Shown: positions 8,563-20,422 of the stretch, piece after piece
Layout: the number at the start of each line of letters is the position of its first letter
How positions within the stretch are numbered: position 1 is the first letter of the stretch
Origin: Cyclobacteriaceae bacterium
GTDB taxonomy: Bacteria > Bacteroidota > Bacteroidia > Cytophagales > Cyclobacteriaceae
Reading direction: 5' to 3'
DNA length: 44,210 bases
NCBI GenBank assembly: GCA_022841475.1
Contig: JALHRJ010000035.1
Location: forward strand, 1 to 44,210
The notes under the pieces: model-generated
What the model saw: only the letters and a program-made list of their open reading frames with translations
Told to the model about the DNA's origin: nothing
Database searches by the model: none
Made by a program: the position numbers and the translations under genes

Positions 8563-11500
8563 TTGATAGTTACAACCCGGAAGATTCGGTTCGTTATCGG
8601 ATTGGCCTATTGCCTCACAGCCGGCTGGTCTGCTCCCCTGGCATTTGGCCAACAGCGGGATACTACGCGCATGGATACGGTTCGTTCAAGGATTATCAAC
8701 CCTTACCGTCCTTCCTTCCGGCTTCGGGATCGTTATGGAGATCCGTTCTCTAACTACAGCACCTTCTCACCCCTCTTTCTTAAAGATCCGAAAAGCTTAG
8801 GAACCGAGTTGGAAATTGATACCGGACGTAACTACACCATCTACGAGAAAATCGGAACGCTTAATTACCGTGCACCTTCTTCCATGACATTTGAAGAATT
8901 TAACCGGCAGCAAGACCAGATAATAAAACGAGGCTATTGGCAATCGCGCAGCAAAGCGCTCGATGGCGAAAGTGCCGTCAGCAGCCGCAACCTGATCCCA
9001 AAAATCTATGTAAGCCCTACACTCGATCGCATCTTTGGGGGTAGCTATGTGGAGTTGATTCCTCGTGGTTTTGTAAACCTCGACTTTGGAGTTCAATACC
9101 AAAAAATTGAAAACCCCTCCATCCCCATCCGCCAACAACGCAACGGTGGCTTCGAATTCGATCAACAAATAAATCTGAGCGTAGTGGGTAAGGTGGGTGA
9201 AAAGCTTTCCATCACCACCAACTTTGATAACAACAATTCCTTCGACTTTCAAAACAACATGAAGGTAGAATACACTGGTTTCAAAGAAGACATTCTCAAA
9301 AAGCTGGAGATTGGTAATGTTAGCTTACCGCTTAACAATAGTTTGATTACGGGATCGCAAAATTTATTTGGCGTTAAAGCTCAGATGCAATTTGGAAAAC
9401 TGTTTGTTACCACGCTGGCAACAACACAACGAGGTAAACAATCATCCATTAAAGTACAGGGCAGTACAAACGGTGCTGCACAAGGTCGACCTTTTGAAAT
9501 TGTAGCCTCCAACTACGATGAAAACAGACACTTTTTTCTGGGCCAGTTCTTTCGCGACAACTTTGAAGAATGGCTGGGAACTTTGCCCCAGATCACATCC
9601 GGAGTTAACATCACGCGTGTTGAAGTTTACTTACTGAATCGTCAAAACGATACGCAAACATTGCGCAACGTGGTAGGCTTCATGGATATGGGCGAGTCAA
9701 ACAAGATTTATCGCAAAGACATTCTTACGCCAACGTCTGCATCTAATTATCCAACCGCTAATAACGCCAATGATTTGTTTACAAAATTGGGAGGCATCTC
9801 GGCAAGTTCTGATGGTATAAACCAGGCGTTGGAAGGATTGGGGTTTGTTAATGGAACAGACTTTGAAAAAATAACCAGCTCTAGAAAATTAGCCCCCAGC
9901 GAATATGTTTTCAATAAAGAACTTGGTTACATCTCGTTGCAACGCAAATTACAAAATGATGAAGCGGTAGCGGTGGCTTTTGAATATACCTACAACGGCC
10001 GGGTGTATAAAGTTGGGGAGCTTTCAGAAGATTATGGCAATAAGCCCGAAGATGAAGTTGTTTATTTAAAACTTCTACGGCCCCGCAAGATCAGCATCAA
10101 AGATCCCCAAGGCAGAATTTTGCCTACATGGGATTTGATGATGAAAAACATTTACAATCTGAACGTAAGTCAACTAACCCGTGATGGTTTTGAATTGCGG
10201 GTGATTTATCGGGATGACCGCACGGGAAAGGACAATCCACAACTACAGGAAGGAGACTTTGCCCGCACGCAGCAGTTGATACAGGTCTTTGGTCTTGATC
10301 GCCTTAATCCGTATAACGATCCGCAACCCGATGGAAACTTTGACTTTGTAGAGAAAATAACGGTGAACCCGGAAACTGGCGCCATGATTTTTCCTTACCT
10401 GGAACCTTTCGATAAAGCATTGCGACAGCTCTTTGCAAAAGAAACTAATGTCGCTTTGCGCGATCAGCTGATCAATAAATATGTTTATGACACACTCTAT
10501 CGCACCACCAAGGCGGAAGCAGAATTATTCGCCACAAAAAACAAATTCTATTTGGTGGGTTCTTTCAAAGCCGGTTCTGGAAAAGACATTATCATTCAGG
10601 GATTCAATATTTCTCAAGGCTCGGTAAAGGTTTACTCAGGCGGAAGCCCGCTCCGTGAAGGAACGGATTATACGGTTGACTATACCTTTGGAAAAGTTAC
10701 CATTCTCAACGAAGGTATTCTTAGCTCAGGAAAAGATATTGATATCACGTATGAACAACAAGATCCTTTTGCCTTTCAAACGCGCTCGTTAATAGGCACC
10801 CGATTCGACTATAAAATTAATGATGATATCAATATTGGTTCTACTGTTTTGTACTACAATGAGCGCCCGTTGATCAGTCGTAACTTGATAGGAACGGAAC
10901 CGGCCCGCAATCTTCAATATGGTGTGGATCTAAACCTACGGAAGGAATCGCGGATGCTAACCAAGATGGTGGACTTACTCCCCTTCCTGCAAACCAAAGA
11001 GCAGTCAACCATTACACTTAATGCAGAGTTTGCTCAACTTCTTCCGGGCACCTCCAACATTGTAGATGGGGAAGGAACTTCCTTCATCGATGATTTTGAA
11101 AATACTGCTACACCCTATAGTTTGATAAGTCCACAAGCCTGGAAACTTTCTACCACACCTAAAGATTTTGATATCACCTTGGGTGCACCCGATGACAGGC
11201 GGGCAGGTTATAAACGAGCTAAGCTGGCTTGGTACCAGGTCGACAATGTTTTTTATAGAACGGGTGGCAGATTTAAACCATCTAACATTGAAGAAACGGA
11301 TTTGCAAAACCATTATGTGCGGGCGGTGCCCCCTAAAGAAATATTTCCCTTCTTCGATGCGCAGGTAGGAAACTTCTTCGAGCCCATTTTTGATTTGGCC
11401 TATTATCCTGCTGAGCGTGGACCGTATAATTACAATCCGGATTTGAATCCAGATGGAACCTTAAAAAACCCAACAGAAAATTGGGGTGGTATTACAACGG

Positions 11501-14500
11501 CAATTCGAACGGAACCAGACTTTGACAAAGCCAATATTGAATATCTCGAGTACTGGCTAATGGATCCATTCATCCAGTCAAGAAATGGTCAGATCAATGA
11601 TGGCAAGACCTCTCAACCCAATACGACCGGAGGTAAAGTAGTGATTCACCTGGGCACCTTATCGGAAGATCTGATGCGCGATGGCAAACATGCTTTTGAA
11701 AATGGTTTACCGGCCGATGGCGATACCACTGCACTCAATGTAACCTCAAATGAATGGGGTTACGTAACCACCAAACAGTATTTAAACAACGCATTTGACA
11801 ACAATCCTGACGGGCGACCTTTTCAGGATGTGGGCCTGGACGGAGCCAATAATGCCTATGAGAATGTAAAATTCAGTGGCTTTATAAATTCCTTAACCGA
11901 TCCCACCCTGCGTCAACTGGTTTCGCAAGATCCTTCCGCAGACGACTTTAAATATTTTCTAAGTCCAGAGTTTGATACCCGAAATGCAAAAATTCTGGAG
12001 CGCTATAAAAGCTTTAACGGACAGGAAAATAATACACCTGTACTTACAAATGCCGATGAATTACCTCAATCCGGAACAACAATCCCCGACAATGAAGATC
12101 TGAATCAGGACAATACATTAAGTGATCTTGAGGAATATTATTCTTACTCATTCGAGCTAAGACCCAACACATTGGAAGTTGGAAATAAATTTATCGTGGA
12201 CAAGGTTACCAACATTGTTAATGGTGATGAAGTAACCTGGTATTTATTTCGTATCCCGGTAAGGCAATTTGATGAACAAGTGGGAAACCTGGAAGGCTTC
12301 AAATCCATTCGCTATGCCCGCATGTACCTTACCGGATTTTCGCAGCCCGTTGTTTTGCGTATGGCCAAGTTTAGAACGGTAGGTAACCGGTGGAGACGCT
12401 ACACAGCAAACTTACAAGAATCTCGCTTTGGCGAACCCATCGAACCCGACCTGGATAACTTTTCTGTTTCTGTGGTTAACGTTGAAGAAAATGGTGTAGG
12501 TAATGATATTAAACCTGGTTACATAGAACCACTCAGACGCGACCGTGATAATACATCGGCTGTACAGCGAAGGTTAAATGAACAATCCGTTCAGATGTGC
12601 GTGAACGAACTGCCGGATGGCGATGCCCGATCCATTTTCAAAAATGTTTCGATGGACTTCTTCAACTATGGCCGTATCAAAATGTTTTTAAGTGCATACG
12701 CATCGGATCCGGCCCAACCGATTCTGGATAATGAACTGGTTGCATTTCTACGGCTCGGTACAGACTTCGATGAAAACTATTATGAAATTGAGCTGCCGTT
12801 AAAAATTACACGACCTGAAGATGGTCGCACCATCGAAGCCGTATGGCCCGAACAAAATCAAATTGATCTTGACTTAAATGAACTGTATGCATTGAAAGCA
12901 AGGCGCGACCGCGAAGGTTATAACCTCGGCATTTTGTTTCCGCAAGCGGGGCCTGAGCAAGTCGGTAAGCATGGAGTCCGGATATTAGGACGACCGGATT
13001 TAAGTCAGGTAAAAATGATGATGATCGGGGTGCGCAACCCGCGCACAAGCGATGCAAAAGCATTTGATGTGTGTCTCTGGGCAAATGAATTACGTCTCAC
13101 GGATTTCGACCGCACAGCAGGTTGGGCTGGTAACGTAGTACTTAATACCAAGCTGGCCGACCTTGGTACTGTTACCGGTTCGCTCCGCCATATTAGTTTT
13201 GGATACGGCAATGTACAATCAAAAATTTCAGAACGTGCGCGAGGAGAAACTACCTCGTATGATGTATCTGCAAACCTTAACCTTGATAAATTACTGCCTA
13301 CCTGGACGGGTCTGAAAATCCCAATGTTTATCAGTTATGAAAATACAACCATCGACCCCAACTTTGATCCGGCCAACCCTGACTTGCGGTTGGAGGCCGC
13401 GTTGAAATCATTCAATACCGATGGCGAACGAGAAGCTTATCAAAAGCTTATCCGCGATCAGTCGATAAGGCGAAGTTTAAATTTTACCAATGTCCGTAAG
13501 GTAAAAACCAATAAAGAGGCGAAGGCACACATTTATGATATTGAAAACTTTGCATTTACCTATGCCTATAGCGAAGCAACGCAAACCAACTTCAACTTAC
13601 AGGAAAACACCAGGCGTAATTACAAGGGTGCTGTCGCGTGGCAATATTCTCCCAAGTTCAAAGGTTTTGAACCCTTCAAGGAGATGAAGTTCCTGTCTTC
13701 ACCTTTTCTGCAACTGATCAAGGATTTCAATTTCAATCCTATGCCCTCAAATATTTCTATACGGGGTGAGTTGGATCGGTCTTTTAATAAAATAATTTAT
13801 CGAAACTCAAGTACCGATGCCAGTAGTTCCATCCCGAATTATCAAAAGTTTTTTGTCTTCAACCGATTCTATAATGTGCGGTGGAGTTTGGCAAAGTCGT
13901 TAACGCTCGATTACAGCTCGCGCATAAATGCTATTATTGACGAACCTAACGGTGATCTTGATAATAAAGATTCGTTAGACATTGTAATCAAGAATCTCAA
14001 AAATTTTGGTCGGATGAAAAACTTTGATCAGAATATAACCGCCAACTATACTGTGCCGCTGGATAAATTTCCGATGACAAACTGGTTGGGAGCTGAGTAT
14101 AGATATAATGTGGGGTACAATTGGAGAGCAGGTCCTCTCGAAACCGATGAAAGCTTAAAACTAGGAAACATTATTCAGAACACCCAGGAGCAAGCGCTCA
14201 GCGGAAGAATTGATATGGTTAAGTTGTATAATAAAATTGGCTTCCTGAAAGGTATCAATACGCCTAAAAGACCTACGCCTGTAACACCTAAAAAACCTAC
14301 AGAACCCGATACCGTAAGGCGACCCCCCGATTTGAAAGCAATAAAAGGATTGCTTCGACTCATCATGTCGTTGAGAAACATAACGGGAACCTATACAATT
14401 AATCAGGGTACAATATTGCCGGGCTTTAAACCCGAACCCTATCTGTTGGGTATGAGTAAAGATTGGAGCGCACCAGGATGGGGCTTTGTGTTGGGCCAAC

Positions 14501-15699
14501 AGGAATCAAACTTTCAGGTTAAAGCTGGCGAAAATGGGTGGCTCAGTAGCAGTTCAAGGCTTACTACACCATTCACTCAAAATCAAATGAGAGATCTGGG
14601 TCTGCGGGCTTCTATCGAACCAACGCCAGATTTAAAAATTCAGTTAGATGTTAAAAAGAACTCGATGACTTCCTTTCAGGAAATTTACAGAGATACAACT
14701 GGAAATGGCGACTTTTTTGGGTTAAGTCCAAGCCGGATTGGTTCCTACAAAGTTTCAACACTTACCATCAATACGGCATTTAAAAATAATGAGAGTATAA
14801 CCTCTACTGTATTCCAACAGTTTGAACAAAACATTGGCTTGCTGCAGGATCGCTTTACGCGGATCACGGGTAACTCCTATGAAACTCGTTCGCAAGATGT
14901 ATTAATTCCAGCCTTCATTGCCGCTTACACAGGCACGTCCGCAGAAACTGTTAATCTCTCACCTTTTCCGGTTATCCCAATTCCCAACTGGCGATTGGAT
15001 TATTCCGGGCTTGGCAAACTTGAAGGATTGAAAGATATTTTTCAGTCGATCACCATCAACCACGCATACAGTTCTTCTTATTCGGTAGTCAACTATTCAA
15101 ATTCGCTGGAGTATGATAATGTAGGTATTGGAAATCCCATCGAAGACTATAACAACGGGCAGTTTGCATCCAAAACAAACTCAAGTGGCGAATTGATACC
15201 CGTCTATGTGATCAGCCAGGTAATGATCAGCGAACAATTTGCTCCCCTGGTGGGAATAAACTTCAGAACGAAAACCAAACTTAACTTCCGCTTTGAATAT
15301 AAAACCAAGCGCGATCTTGCGCTGAATATTTCAAACTCGCAGATCACGGAACTAAACAGCAAAGATTGGTCGGTTGATCTGGGCTACACAAAAAATAATA
15401 TGCGACTACCTTTCAAGACACAAGGACGAGTGATTACACTTAAAAATGATATTACGTTTCAGCTAAATATGAGCGTAACCAACAACCGCACCATCCAACG
15501 CAAAATTGAAGATGTGAACACCATCACCAATGGAAATGTAAACTTCCAGCTTCGACCCAATGTAAGCTACCTCGTAAATCAGAAACTACGGGTGCAGGCC
15601 TATGTAGAACGAAGCGTTAACGAGCCTCTGGTAACCAATTCATTCCGCAGGTCAACCACACGGGGCGGGGTGAAAATTTTGTTTAATCTGGCCCAGTAA
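8563..15699 (+). CDS. sprA: Type IX secretion translocon / gliding motility protein SprA
   Basis: SprA is the very large outer-membrane β-barrel through which the type IX secretion system exports folded cargo, including gliding adhesins, to the cell surface. The 2378-residue length is typical. An N-terminal signal peptide (about 1-29, ending PLAFGQ) is followed by a β-rich protein with many alternating aromatic and polar strands. It closes in [20 protein letters not shown] and a final barrel strand ending in KILFNLAQ. Recognition rests on length, the N- and C-terminal segments and the conserved context (ruvA before, gcvH after). The start is a TTG at 8563. An in-frame TAA at 8542-8544 limits extension, and no ATG lies between that stop and the signal peptide. 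Translation is probably coupled to ruvA. No other T9SS core gene is in the window. Confidence 0.95.
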   Translation: MIVTTRKIRFVIGLAYCLTAGWSAPLAFGQQRDTTRMDTVRSRIINPYRPSFRLRDRYGDPFSNYSTFSPLFLKDPKSLGTELEIDTGRNYTIYEKIGTLNYRAPSSMTFEEFNRQQDQIIKRGYWQSRSKALDGESAVSSRNLIPKIYVSPTLDRIFGGSYVELIPRGFVNLDFGVQYQKIENPSIPIRQQRNGGFEFDQQINLSVVGKVGEKLSITTNFDNNNSFDFQNNMKVEYTGFKEDILKKLEIGNVSLPLNNSLITGSQNLFGVKAQMQFGKLFVTTLATTQRGKQSSIKVQGSTNGAAQGRPFEIVASNYDENRHFFLGQFFRDNFEEWLGTLPQITSGVNITRVEVYLLNRQNDTQTLRNVVGFMDMGESNKIYRKDILTPTSASNYPTANNANDLFTKLGGISASSDGINQALEGLGFVNGTDFEKITSSRKLAPSEYVFNKELGYISLQRKLQNDEAVAVAFEYTYNGRVYKVGELSEDYGNKPEDEVVYLKLLRPRKISIKDPQGRILPTWDLMMKNIYNLNVSQLTRDGFELRVIYRDDRTGKDNPQLQEGDFARTQQLIQVFGLDRLNPYNDPQPDGNFDFVEKITVNPETGAMIFPYLEPFDKALRQLFAKETNVALRDQLINKYVYDTLYRTTKAEAELFATKNKFYLVGSFKAGSGKDIIIQGFNISQGSVKVYSGGSPLREGTDYTVDYTFGKVTILNEGILSSGKDIDITYEQQDPFAFQTRSLIGTRFDYKINDDINIGSTVLYYNERPLISRNLIGTEPARNLQYGVDLNLRKESRMLTKMVDLLPFLQTKEQSTITLNAEFAQLLPGTSNIVDGEGTSFIDDFENTATPYSLISPQAWKLSTTPKDFDITLGAPDDRRAGYKRAKLAWYQVDNVFYRTGGRFKPSNIEETDLQNHYVRAVPPKEIFPFFDAQVGNFFEPIFDLAYYPAERGPYNYNPDLNPDGTLKNPTENWGGITTAIRTEPDFDKANIEYLEYWLMDPFIQSRNGQINDGKTSQPNTTGGKVVIHLGTLSEDLMRDGKHAFENGLPADGDTTALNVTSNEWGYVTTKQYLNNAFDNNPDGRPFQDVGLDGANNAYENVKFSGFINSLTDPTLRQLVSQDPSADDFKYFLSPEFDTRNAKILERYKSFNGQENNTPVLTNADELPQSGTTIPDNEDLNQDNTLSDLEEYYSYSFELRPNTLEVGNKFIVDKVTNIVNGDEVTWYLFRIPVRQFDEQVGNLEGFKSIRYARMYLTGFSQPVVLRMAKFRTVGNRWRRYTANLQESRFGEPIEPDLDNFSVSVVNVEENGVGNDIKPGYIEPLRRDRDNTSAVQRRLNEQSVQMCVNELPDGDARSIFKNVSMDFFNYGRIKMFLSAYASDPAQPILDNELVAFLRLGTDFDENYYEIELPLKITRPEDGRTIEAVWPEQNQIDLDLNELYALKARRDREGYNLGILFPQAGPEQVGKHGVRILGRPDLSQVKMMMIGVRNPRTSDAKAFDVCLWANELRLTDFDRTAGWAGNVVLNTKLADLGTVTGSLRHISFGYGNVQSKISERARGETTSYDVSANLNLDKLLPTWTGLKIPMFISYENTTIDPNFDPANPDLRLEAALKSFNTDGEREAYQKLIRDQSIRRSLNFTNVRKVKTNKEAKAHIYDIENFAFTYAYSEATQTNFNLQENTRRNYKGAVAWQYSPKFKGFEPFKEMKFLSSPFLQLIKDFNFNPMPSNISIRGELDRSFNKIIYRNSSTDASSSIPNYQKFFVFNRFYNVRWSLAKSLTLDYSSRINAIIDEPNGDLDNKDSLDIVIKNLKNFGRMKNFDQNITANYTVPLDKFPMTNWLGAEYRYNVGYNWRAGPLETDESLKLGNIIQNTQEQALSGRIDMVKLYNKIGFLKGINTPKRPTPVTPKKPTEPDTVRRPPDLKAIKGLLRLIMSLRNITGTYTINQGTILPGFKPEPYLLGMSKDWSAPGWGFVLGQQESNFQVKAGENGWLSSSSRLTTPFTQNQMRDLGLRASIEPTPDLKIQLDVKKNSMTSFQEIYRDTTGNGDFFGLSPSRIGSYKVSTLTINTAFKNNESITSTVFQQFEQNIGLLQDRFTRITGNSYETRSQDVLIPAFIAAYTGTSAETVNLSPFPVIPIPNWRLDYSGLGKLEGLKDIFQSITINHAYSSSYSVVNYSNSLEYDNVGIGNPIEDYNNGQFASKTNSSGELIPVYVISQVMISEQFAPLVGINFRTKTKLNFRFEYKTKRDLALNISNSQITELNSKDWSVDLGYTKNNMRLPFKTQGRVITLKNDITFQLNMSVTNNRTIQRKIEDVNTITNGNVNFQLRPNVSYLVNQKLRVQAYVERSVNEPLVTNSFRRSTTRGGVKILFNLAQ

Positions 15700-15773
15700 A
15701 AGGGCTCTATTTCAGACCTTATTTCAAACTAAAATACTTACAGAAGAGAATTAAAAGGCTCCTCTACTTTCGT

Positions 15774-15781
15774 TACTTTTG
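15774..15781 (+). promoter_or_regulatory. Possible -7 box for gcvH
   Basis: TACTTTTG fits the Bacteroidota -7 consensus TAnnTTTG and lies 22 bases before the gcvH ATG, a plausible distance. No convincing -33 TTG/TTTG is seen at the usual spacing, so the call rests on one box. The 104-base gap after sprA allows gcvH its own promoter. Confidence 0.35.
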
Positions 15782-15803
15782 GGGCAAAATTATCCTCATT
15801 ACT

Positions 15804-16184
15804 ATGAACATTCCCGCAGAACTTAAGTACACCAAAGACCACGAGTGGATTAAACTGGAAGGCAACATCGCCACCATTGGCATTACCGATTTTGCTCAGG
15901 GCGAATTAGGCGACATTGTTTACGTTGACATTTCATCGGTAGGCCAACAGATTAACCAGCACGATGTATTTGGTACTGTTGAAGCTGTAAAAACAGTATC
16001 GGACTTATTTATGCCCGTGAGCGGAAAGGTGAAGGAGTTTAATAAAGCGTTGGAGGCTGGTCCTGAAAAAGTAAACAGCGACCCCTATGGTGAAGGCTGG
16101 ATGGTGAAAGTTGAAATTTCAAATGCCGCTGAAGCCGAAGGACTTCTATCCGCAGCAGCGTATCAGGAACTTATTGGAAAGTAA
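15804..16184 (+). CDS. gcvH: Glycine cleavage system H protein
   Basis: GcvH is the lipoyl-carrying shuttle of the glycine cleavage complex. It transfers the aminomethyl group between the P, T and L proteins. The 126-residue size is normal. The lipoylation site is Lys63 in the motif [18 protein letters not shown]. The N-terminal [14 protein letters not shown] and [18 protein letters not shown] are canonical. It follows sprA, an arrangement I know from other Bacteroidota, and precedes lipA, whose product makes the cofactor attached to Lys63. GcvP and GcvT are not in the window. Confidence 0.95.
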   Translation: MNIPAELKYTKDHEWIKLEGNIATIGITDFAQGELGDIVYVDISSVGQQINQHDVFGTVEAVKTVSDLFMPVSGKVKEFNKALEAGPEKVNSDPYGEGWMVKVEISNAAEAEGLLSAAAYQELIGK

Positions 16185-16193
16185 TCATTGTTA

Positions 16194-16253
16194 GTTGATG
16201 GTTGTATGTCAGGAACATTTACCCGGTTTCTATTAATTAAATTAACTATCAAC
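16194..16253. repeat. Imperfect inverted repeat between gcvH and lipA
   Basis: GTTGATGGTT (16194-16203) and AACTATCAAC (16244-16253) pair over ten bases with one G-U wobble, around a 40-base loop. It fills most of the gcvH-lipA gap. Simple TTAACTATCAAC-like strings recur between genes of related bacteria, in my recollection. A regulatory role is not shown. Confidence 0.3.
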
Positions 16254-16261
16254 AAAGAACT

Positions 16262-17149
16262 GTGAGCATGATTGAGCTACCTGTTATATCGCCCGAAATC
16301 CGTAAAAAAAAACCTGATTGGCTTCGTGTAAAGTTGCCTATCGGACCTGCGTATGCCAAAGTGCGCAAACTCGTTGACGATAATAAACTTCACACCATTT
16401 GCGAGAGCGGCAATTGTCCTAACATGGGCGAGTGTTGGGGTGAGGGTACGGCTACTTTCATGATTTTAGGAAATGTCTGTACCCGCAGTTGTACGTTTTG
16501 TGCTGTAGCTACCGGAAGACCTACCGAGTATGATGTTGATGAGCCCAAGCGGGTTGCCGAAGCTATTAAGTTAATGGGTGTAAAGCACGCTGTAATTACT
16601 TCTGTAAATCGCGATGAATTAAAAGACCGCGGTGCTGAGGTATGGTATCAAACTGTGGTGCAAACAAAAACACTTAGCCCGGAAACAACTATTGAAACAT
16701 TAATCCCGGACACGAAAGGAAATTGGGAGGCACTATATCGTATGATTGACGGTGGCCAGGAAGTAGTTTCACATAATATGGAAACGGTAGGACGCTTGTA
16801 TAGAATGGTGCGCCCGCAAGCCAAGTATGAACGTAGTCTGGAACAGATCAAACGTATTCGTGAAGCCGGTAAACGAACCAAGTCAGGGATTATGCTTGGA
16901 GTAGGCGAAACAAAGGAAGAACTTTATAGGGCAATGGATGATCTGGTGGAAAATGGTTTGATGATCCTCACGTTGGGTCAATATCTACAGCCCACCAAAA
17001 TGCATTTAGAAGTAGCAGAGTTTATTCATCCGGACACGTTTGCCCTTTATAAAGAAGAAGGATTGAAACGCGGATTGAAATATGTAGAATCCGGACCTCT
17101 TGTTCGCTCCAGTTATCATGCCGAGCGACACGTGCATGTGCCTTTCTAA
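16262..17149 (+). CDS. lipA: Lipoyl synthase
   Basis: LipA is a radical-SAM enzyme that inserts two sulfurs into octanoyl chains bound to carrier proteins such as GcvH. Both iron-sulfur motifs are complete. The auxiliary cluster uses Cys47, Cys52 and Cys58 ([12 protein letters not shown]). The radical-SAM cluster uses Cys73, Cys77 and Cys80 (CTRSCTFC). The C-terminal RSSYHAE at about residue 282 supplies the serine ligand of the auxiliary cluster. The length of 295 is usual. The start is GTG at 16262, and an ATG two codons in (16268) is equally possible. It sits 77 bases after gcvH on the same strand. Confidence 0.95.
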   Translation: MSMIELPVISPEIRKKKPDWLRVKLPIGPAYAKVRKLVDDNKLHTICESGNCPNMGECWGEGTATFMILGNVCTRSCTFCAVATGRPTEYDVDEPKRVAEAIKLMGVKHAVITSVNRDELKDRGAEVWYQTVVQTKTLSPETTIETLIPDTKGNWEALYRMIDGGQEVVSHNMETVGRLYRMVRPQAKYERSLEQIKRIREAGKRTKSGIMLGVGETKEELYRAMDDLVENGLMILTLGQYLQPTKMHLEVAEFIHPDTFALYKEEGLKRGLKYVESGPLVRSSYHAERHVHVPF

Positions 17150-17159
17150 ATCAGTCAAA

Positions 17160-17753
17160 TCAATAATCACCTCGGTTTTTGAGATCCTTTAAGTGATCTA
17201 TATCTGCCTGATCCTTCGGGCGATTTGTGGCTTCCTTCTCTTTCAGTAAATCCAGTGCATGAATTACTTTGAACTTGATTCCCTTAAATTCTCCGGGCTT
17301 GGCACGCTCGAAGCATTGATCAAAATCATAGGCACTGAATGCCTTTAAGTTGGTCATCGGATCTACAACAAAACCGGACTCCCCAACTTTGAATTCCGTA
17401 AATTCAGCAACCAGTTGAAGATTTTTCACCTCATCTATTCCAATGACACCACTTTGTTTAAAAACAAGCTTTAGTTTTTCAAGATTCTCTGGTTCGTCTT
17501 TTATCCATAAGTCAAGATCGTGTGTGGCCCGCACATAGCCATGAAAAGCCATCGCAAAACCACCTACCAGGAGGTACTGTACTCCGGCTGCCTCCAAATT
17601 CTCAAAGAATTTATAGATATCCTCATCCCTGAAATCAATGGCTGTAATTTTAGGTATGGATTGATTTGCGTTGTTAAACGAAACAGCTAACTCATTCACC
17701 TTTGAAAAAAGTTTTATGCGTTCCTCATATTCTCTTGGTGAAGTAGATGCCAT
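17160..17753 (-). CDS. Minimal nucleotidyltransferase of the AbiEii/MNT-like fold
   Basis: This 197-residue protein has the nucleotidyltransferase fold seen in AbiEii-type toxins, MNT antitoxins and related standalone proteins. The visible signature is LLVGGFAMAFHGYVRATHDLDLWI: the glycine pair Gly64/Gly65 followed by metal-binding Asp79 and Asp81. A plausible third acidic ligand is Asp131 in GFVVDPM. The N-terminal 45 residues are charged and probably helical. No HEPN or AbiEi-like partner is next to it, so I do not call it a toxin-antitoxin gene. Its 3' end faces lipA ten bases away, and it lies downstream of the peptidase terminator, so it is probably transcribed on its own. Substrate unknown. 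Confidence 0.7.
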   Translation of the reverse strand: MASTSPREYEERIKLFSKVNELAVSFNNANQSIPKITAIDFRDEDIYKFFENLEAAGVQYLLVGGFAMAFHGYVRATHDLDLWIKDEPENLEKLKLVFKQSGVIGIDEVKNLQLVAEFTEFKVGESGFVVDPMTNLKAFSAYDFDQCFERAKPGEFKGIKFKVIHALDLLKEKEATNRPKDQADIDHLKDLKNRGDY

Positions 17754-17790
17754 ACTTAAAGATACTCTATTTTTAAGATGTGGGTCAAAT

Positions 17791-17818
17791 AAAAAAGCGG
17801 ACTTGCATCCGCTTTTAA
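17791..17818 (-). terminator. Rho-independent terminator of the M28 peptidase gene
   Basis: AAAAGCGGA (17793-17801) and TCCGCTTTT (17808-17816) form a perfect 9-bp stem with a six-base loop. On the minus strand the stem is followed by a T-rich run. It lies about 30 bases beyond the peptidase stop codon, where a terminator is expected. Confidence 0.8.
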
Positions 17819-17845
17819 ATATTTTATTGACTTGCTGGCCGCTAC

Positions 17846-19333
17846 CTATTTCTTCTCGCCCTTATCAACCACTAACCGATTTTCCCGGTTGGCAATTTCC
17901 CACGCGACATGAAATACATTTTTTGTTCGCTGGGCCAATAGATCAAATTCTATTTTATCGACTTCATCACTCGGCTTATGATAATCTTCATGAACCCCAT
18001 CAAAATAAAAAATGATTGGAATATTTTTCTTGGCAAAATTCCAATGATCCGAACGGTAGTAGATTCTGTCCGGGTGGCTTTCTGCATTGTAGGTATAATC
18101 ATAAATTAAGTTCGAATAGGTTTTGTTTGTGCTTTCGCTGAGTACATGTAACTCACTCGACAAACGATCGGAACCAATCACATACACATACGGTGCACTG
18201 TCTTTGTGTTGAGGATCTCTGCGGCCGATCATATCAATATTCAAATCCACAACCGTTTTTTCTAATGGAAAAATGGGGTTCTCAGAATAATATTCAGAAC
18301 CGAGCAATCCTTTTTCCTCACCTGTCACAGTCATAAACAAAATACTTCTGCGGGGTCCATTACCTTCTTTAGCAGCCTGCACAAATGCCTTGGCAATAGC
18401 CAACACGCCCACCGTACCCGATCCGTCATCATCAGCACCGTTGTTGATTCTATCCCCTTCGCCACTGGAAGAAATCCCGATATGATCATAGTGAGAAGTG
18501 ATCACAACTACTTCGTCTTTTTTATCGGTGCCTTCCAAAAAGCCCAGAATGTTTTCTGATTTAACTTCAGAAACAACACGTGAGATTGAATAGGTAATAG
18601 TACCTGGCTTAATTTTACTTATCTTTTTGTCGGCCGAAGCTTTCTTTAATTTGTCAAATGAAGTATTAAAAAATTTAGCTCCGGTTGCAGACGTTACAAG
18701 AAACAAACCTGAATAGCTAGCGGAGGCTTCTTGCTTTTTAAGCGAAAGTCTACCTCCAGAAAACCTTCTGAACATACCCGACATCCGGGTAAAGTCTTCT
18801 TGCTTCTCAATAACTGCCAATACTGCTTTTGTTCCTTTATCCCGGAGTTTGGTTATGACCGGATTATTCATCACAGAAGCATTTGCGTCCAGCATTATCA
18901 TCACTGCTTTTCCGGTAACATCAAGTTTTTCTATTTCAGCATCAGAACCAGTACCTGCAAACACTAGCTGAATTGTACTTTTACCATCGGTTTGACCAGA
19001 GCCTGAATAAATAAATTCCTCACGCGCAAGCTCATTTAAGGAAACTATCGGGGCACCTGTAGAATACAGTGGAACGGGCTGATAATAACTTCCTGCAACT
19101 GGAGCTTTCAATCCCAGATCTTCAAAGTAAGCTGCAATAAAGGCTGCGGCCATCTTCTGCCCGCGCTTTCCAGTCTCTCTGCCCTCCATAGCGTCTGACG
19201 CCAATATGGTTAAATCCGCCTTCAAATCAGCTTCGGTAATTAAACTCGCGAATTTTACTGCGGTCGGATTTGGTTGCCCAAAACCAATGATTACAATGAA
19301 CAGGGCGCCTATTAAAACAACAATTCTCTTCAT
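17846..19333 (-). CDS. M28-family zinc metallopeptidase with PA-like insert, exported
   Basis: This is a predicted co-catalytic di-zinc aminopeptidase-type enzyme. The Met at 19333 starts a signal peptide (MKRIVVLIGALFIVIIGFGQ); ten more upstream codons are open but spoil it. Metal and catalytic motifs follow M28 order: SHYDHIGI (His), NGADDDGSG (bridging Asp), TGEEKGLLGSEYY (Glu pair), NIDMIGRRD (Asp) and VHEDYHKPSDEVD (His). Between signal and catalytic core lies a region resembling a protease-associated domain (GKAVMIMLDANASV). No type IX C-terminal domain is apparent, and the protein ends in a charged KGEKK tail. It lies 44 bases downstream of the sugar kinase gene on the same strand and has its own terminator, so it may be the last gene of that operon. 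The substrate is unknown. Confidence 0.88.
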   Translation of the reverse strand: MKRIVVLIGALFIVIIGFGQPNPTAVKFASLITEADLKADLTILASDAMEGRETGKRGQKMAAAFIAAYFEDLGLKAPVAGSYYQPVPLYSTGAPIVSLNELAREEFIYSGSGQTDGKSTIQLVFAGTGSDAEIEKLDVTGKAVMIMLDANASVMNNPVITKLRDKGTKAVLAVIEKQEDFTRMSGMFRRFSGGRLSLKKQEASASYSGLFLVTSATGAKFFNTSFDKLKKASADKKISKIKPGTITYSISRVVSEVKSENILGFLEGTDKKDEVVVITSHYDHIGISSSGEGDRINNGADDDGSGTVGVLAIAKAFVQAAKEGNGPRRSILFMTVTGEEKGLLGSEYYSENPIFPLEKTVVDLNIDMIGRRDPQHKDSAPYVYVIGSDRLSSELHVLSESTNKTYSNLIYDYTYNAESHPDRIYYRSDHWNFAKKNIPIIFYFDGVHEDYHKPSDEVDKIEFDLLAQRTKNVFHVAWEIANRENRLVVDKGEKK

Positions 19334-19377
19334 ATCATGTATATTAATTAAGATCGTTTGCAAGATGTAAAAATTAT

Positions 19378-20412
19378 TTAAACCGAATCGGAAAGAATCT
19401 TTAAAAGGTACAATTGATTACGCGCACGAACTTTATTTTGATCGGGATAGGTTATATGATAGTAGGTGTTTCCGCGCAGGAAATCTGCCAGAAAGCGAAG
19501 CGCCATAATGTAAGTCATCATTTTTCCCGCAAAAGGAACAGCTTTTAACTCTTCTGCAGTCATGGTGCTTTTCATTTCAGAAAGGTAGCCCGACAACAAG
19601 GCCTCATAGATTTCTTTTCGAAAACCAATTTTTGTTACCTCCCTTTCCTCCTCACTTACCGGACTTACACATGTGCGCACCAGGTCGCCCAGATCATAAA
19701 TGAAGTAACCCGGCATCAACGTATCCAGATCAATTACGCAAACTGCCTCGCGCGTAACTCTATCAAAAAGAATATTGTTGATCTTGGTATCGTTATGAGT
19801 GATGCGTTGTTTGAGTGATCCGCTCTGAATAAGCTCTGAGTATTCCTTAACCAGGTAATTAAAATTTTGAGCCAGCTCAATTTCTTCAGCAACTTCACTC
19901 TTGATATTTTCACTGGCTGTCGCCAACTCAGTCTCAAACTGTTCGTACCGCCAACTTAAATCATGAAAGCGATCCAGGGTTGGTTTATATAAATCACAAT
20001 CTACTCCATTCAGGTATCGGGTAAGTTTTCCAAAACCAATCGCAGCTTCCCGTGCCTCCTGCGTAGAAGAAACAAAATCAATGGTGATAGTATTATCTAT
20101 TAACGAATAAAGTCGCCACGGAAATCCGTCTTCTGCATAGACAAGTGGGTGACCATGGTTATCTGGCACGACAGCTGGAAATAAATACTCAGGATGATAT
20201 TTTGAAAGATACGCTGACGCTAATCGATTATTCGTTGCAATGATTTCAGGTTTTGTGAAGACAATTTTATTCACCCGCTGCAGTACAAACTTGTTTTTGT
20301 CGGCAACCAAAAAAGTCTGATGGATATGCCCCGAACCAATGGGGGTAATAACCGCCTTTGGAGAAATTCCAAAAGCGTCCAAAACCGTCAATGGAATAAT
20401 TGACTCAATCAT
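19378..20412 (-). CDS. APH-fold sugar kinase, N-acetylhexosamine 1-kinase-like
   Basis: This aminoglycoside-phosphotransferase-fold kinase most resembles NahK, which phosphorylates N-acetylhexosamines at the anomeric carbon. With the Met at 20412 it is 344 residues. The catalytic loop is ITHNDTKINNILFD (His206, Asp208, Asn213), and the metal-binding segment is VIDLDTLMPGYFIYDLGD (Asp228/Asp230). The HNDTKxNN and VIDLDTxMPG strings are, in my recollection, characteristic of NahK-type enzymes. Fifty-one further upstream codons are open but overlap the preceding gene, so that start is rejected. It begins ten bases after the nucleotidyltransferase stop, a classic kinase/pyrophosphorylase pairing that turns a free sugar into an NDP-sugar. 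The exact sugar (GlcNAc, GalNAc, MurNAc or other) cannot be read from the sequence. Confidence 0.75.
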   Translation of the reverse strand: MIESIIPLTVLDAFGISPKAVITPIGSGHIHQTFLVADKNKFVLQRVNKIVFTKPEIIATNNRLASAYLSKYHPEYLFPAVVPDNHGHPLVYAEDGFPWRLYSLIDNTITIDFVSSTQEAREAAIGFGKLTRYLNGVDCDLYKPTLDRFHDLSWRYEQFETELATASENIKSEVAEEIELAQNFNYLVKEYSELIQSGSLKQRITHNDTKINNILFDRVTREAVCVIDLDTLMPGYFIYDLGDLVRTCVSPVSEEEREVTKIGFRKEIYEALLSGYLSEMKSTMTAEELKAVPFAGKMMTYIMALRFLADFLRGNTYYHITYPDQNKVRARNQLYLLKILSDSV

Positions 20413-20422
20413 ACTCGAGAAT

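Noticed and set aside
19334..19363. Upstream Met for the M28 peptidase
   Set aside because: The Met at 19333 directly begins a good signal peptide; the ten added residues would bury it.
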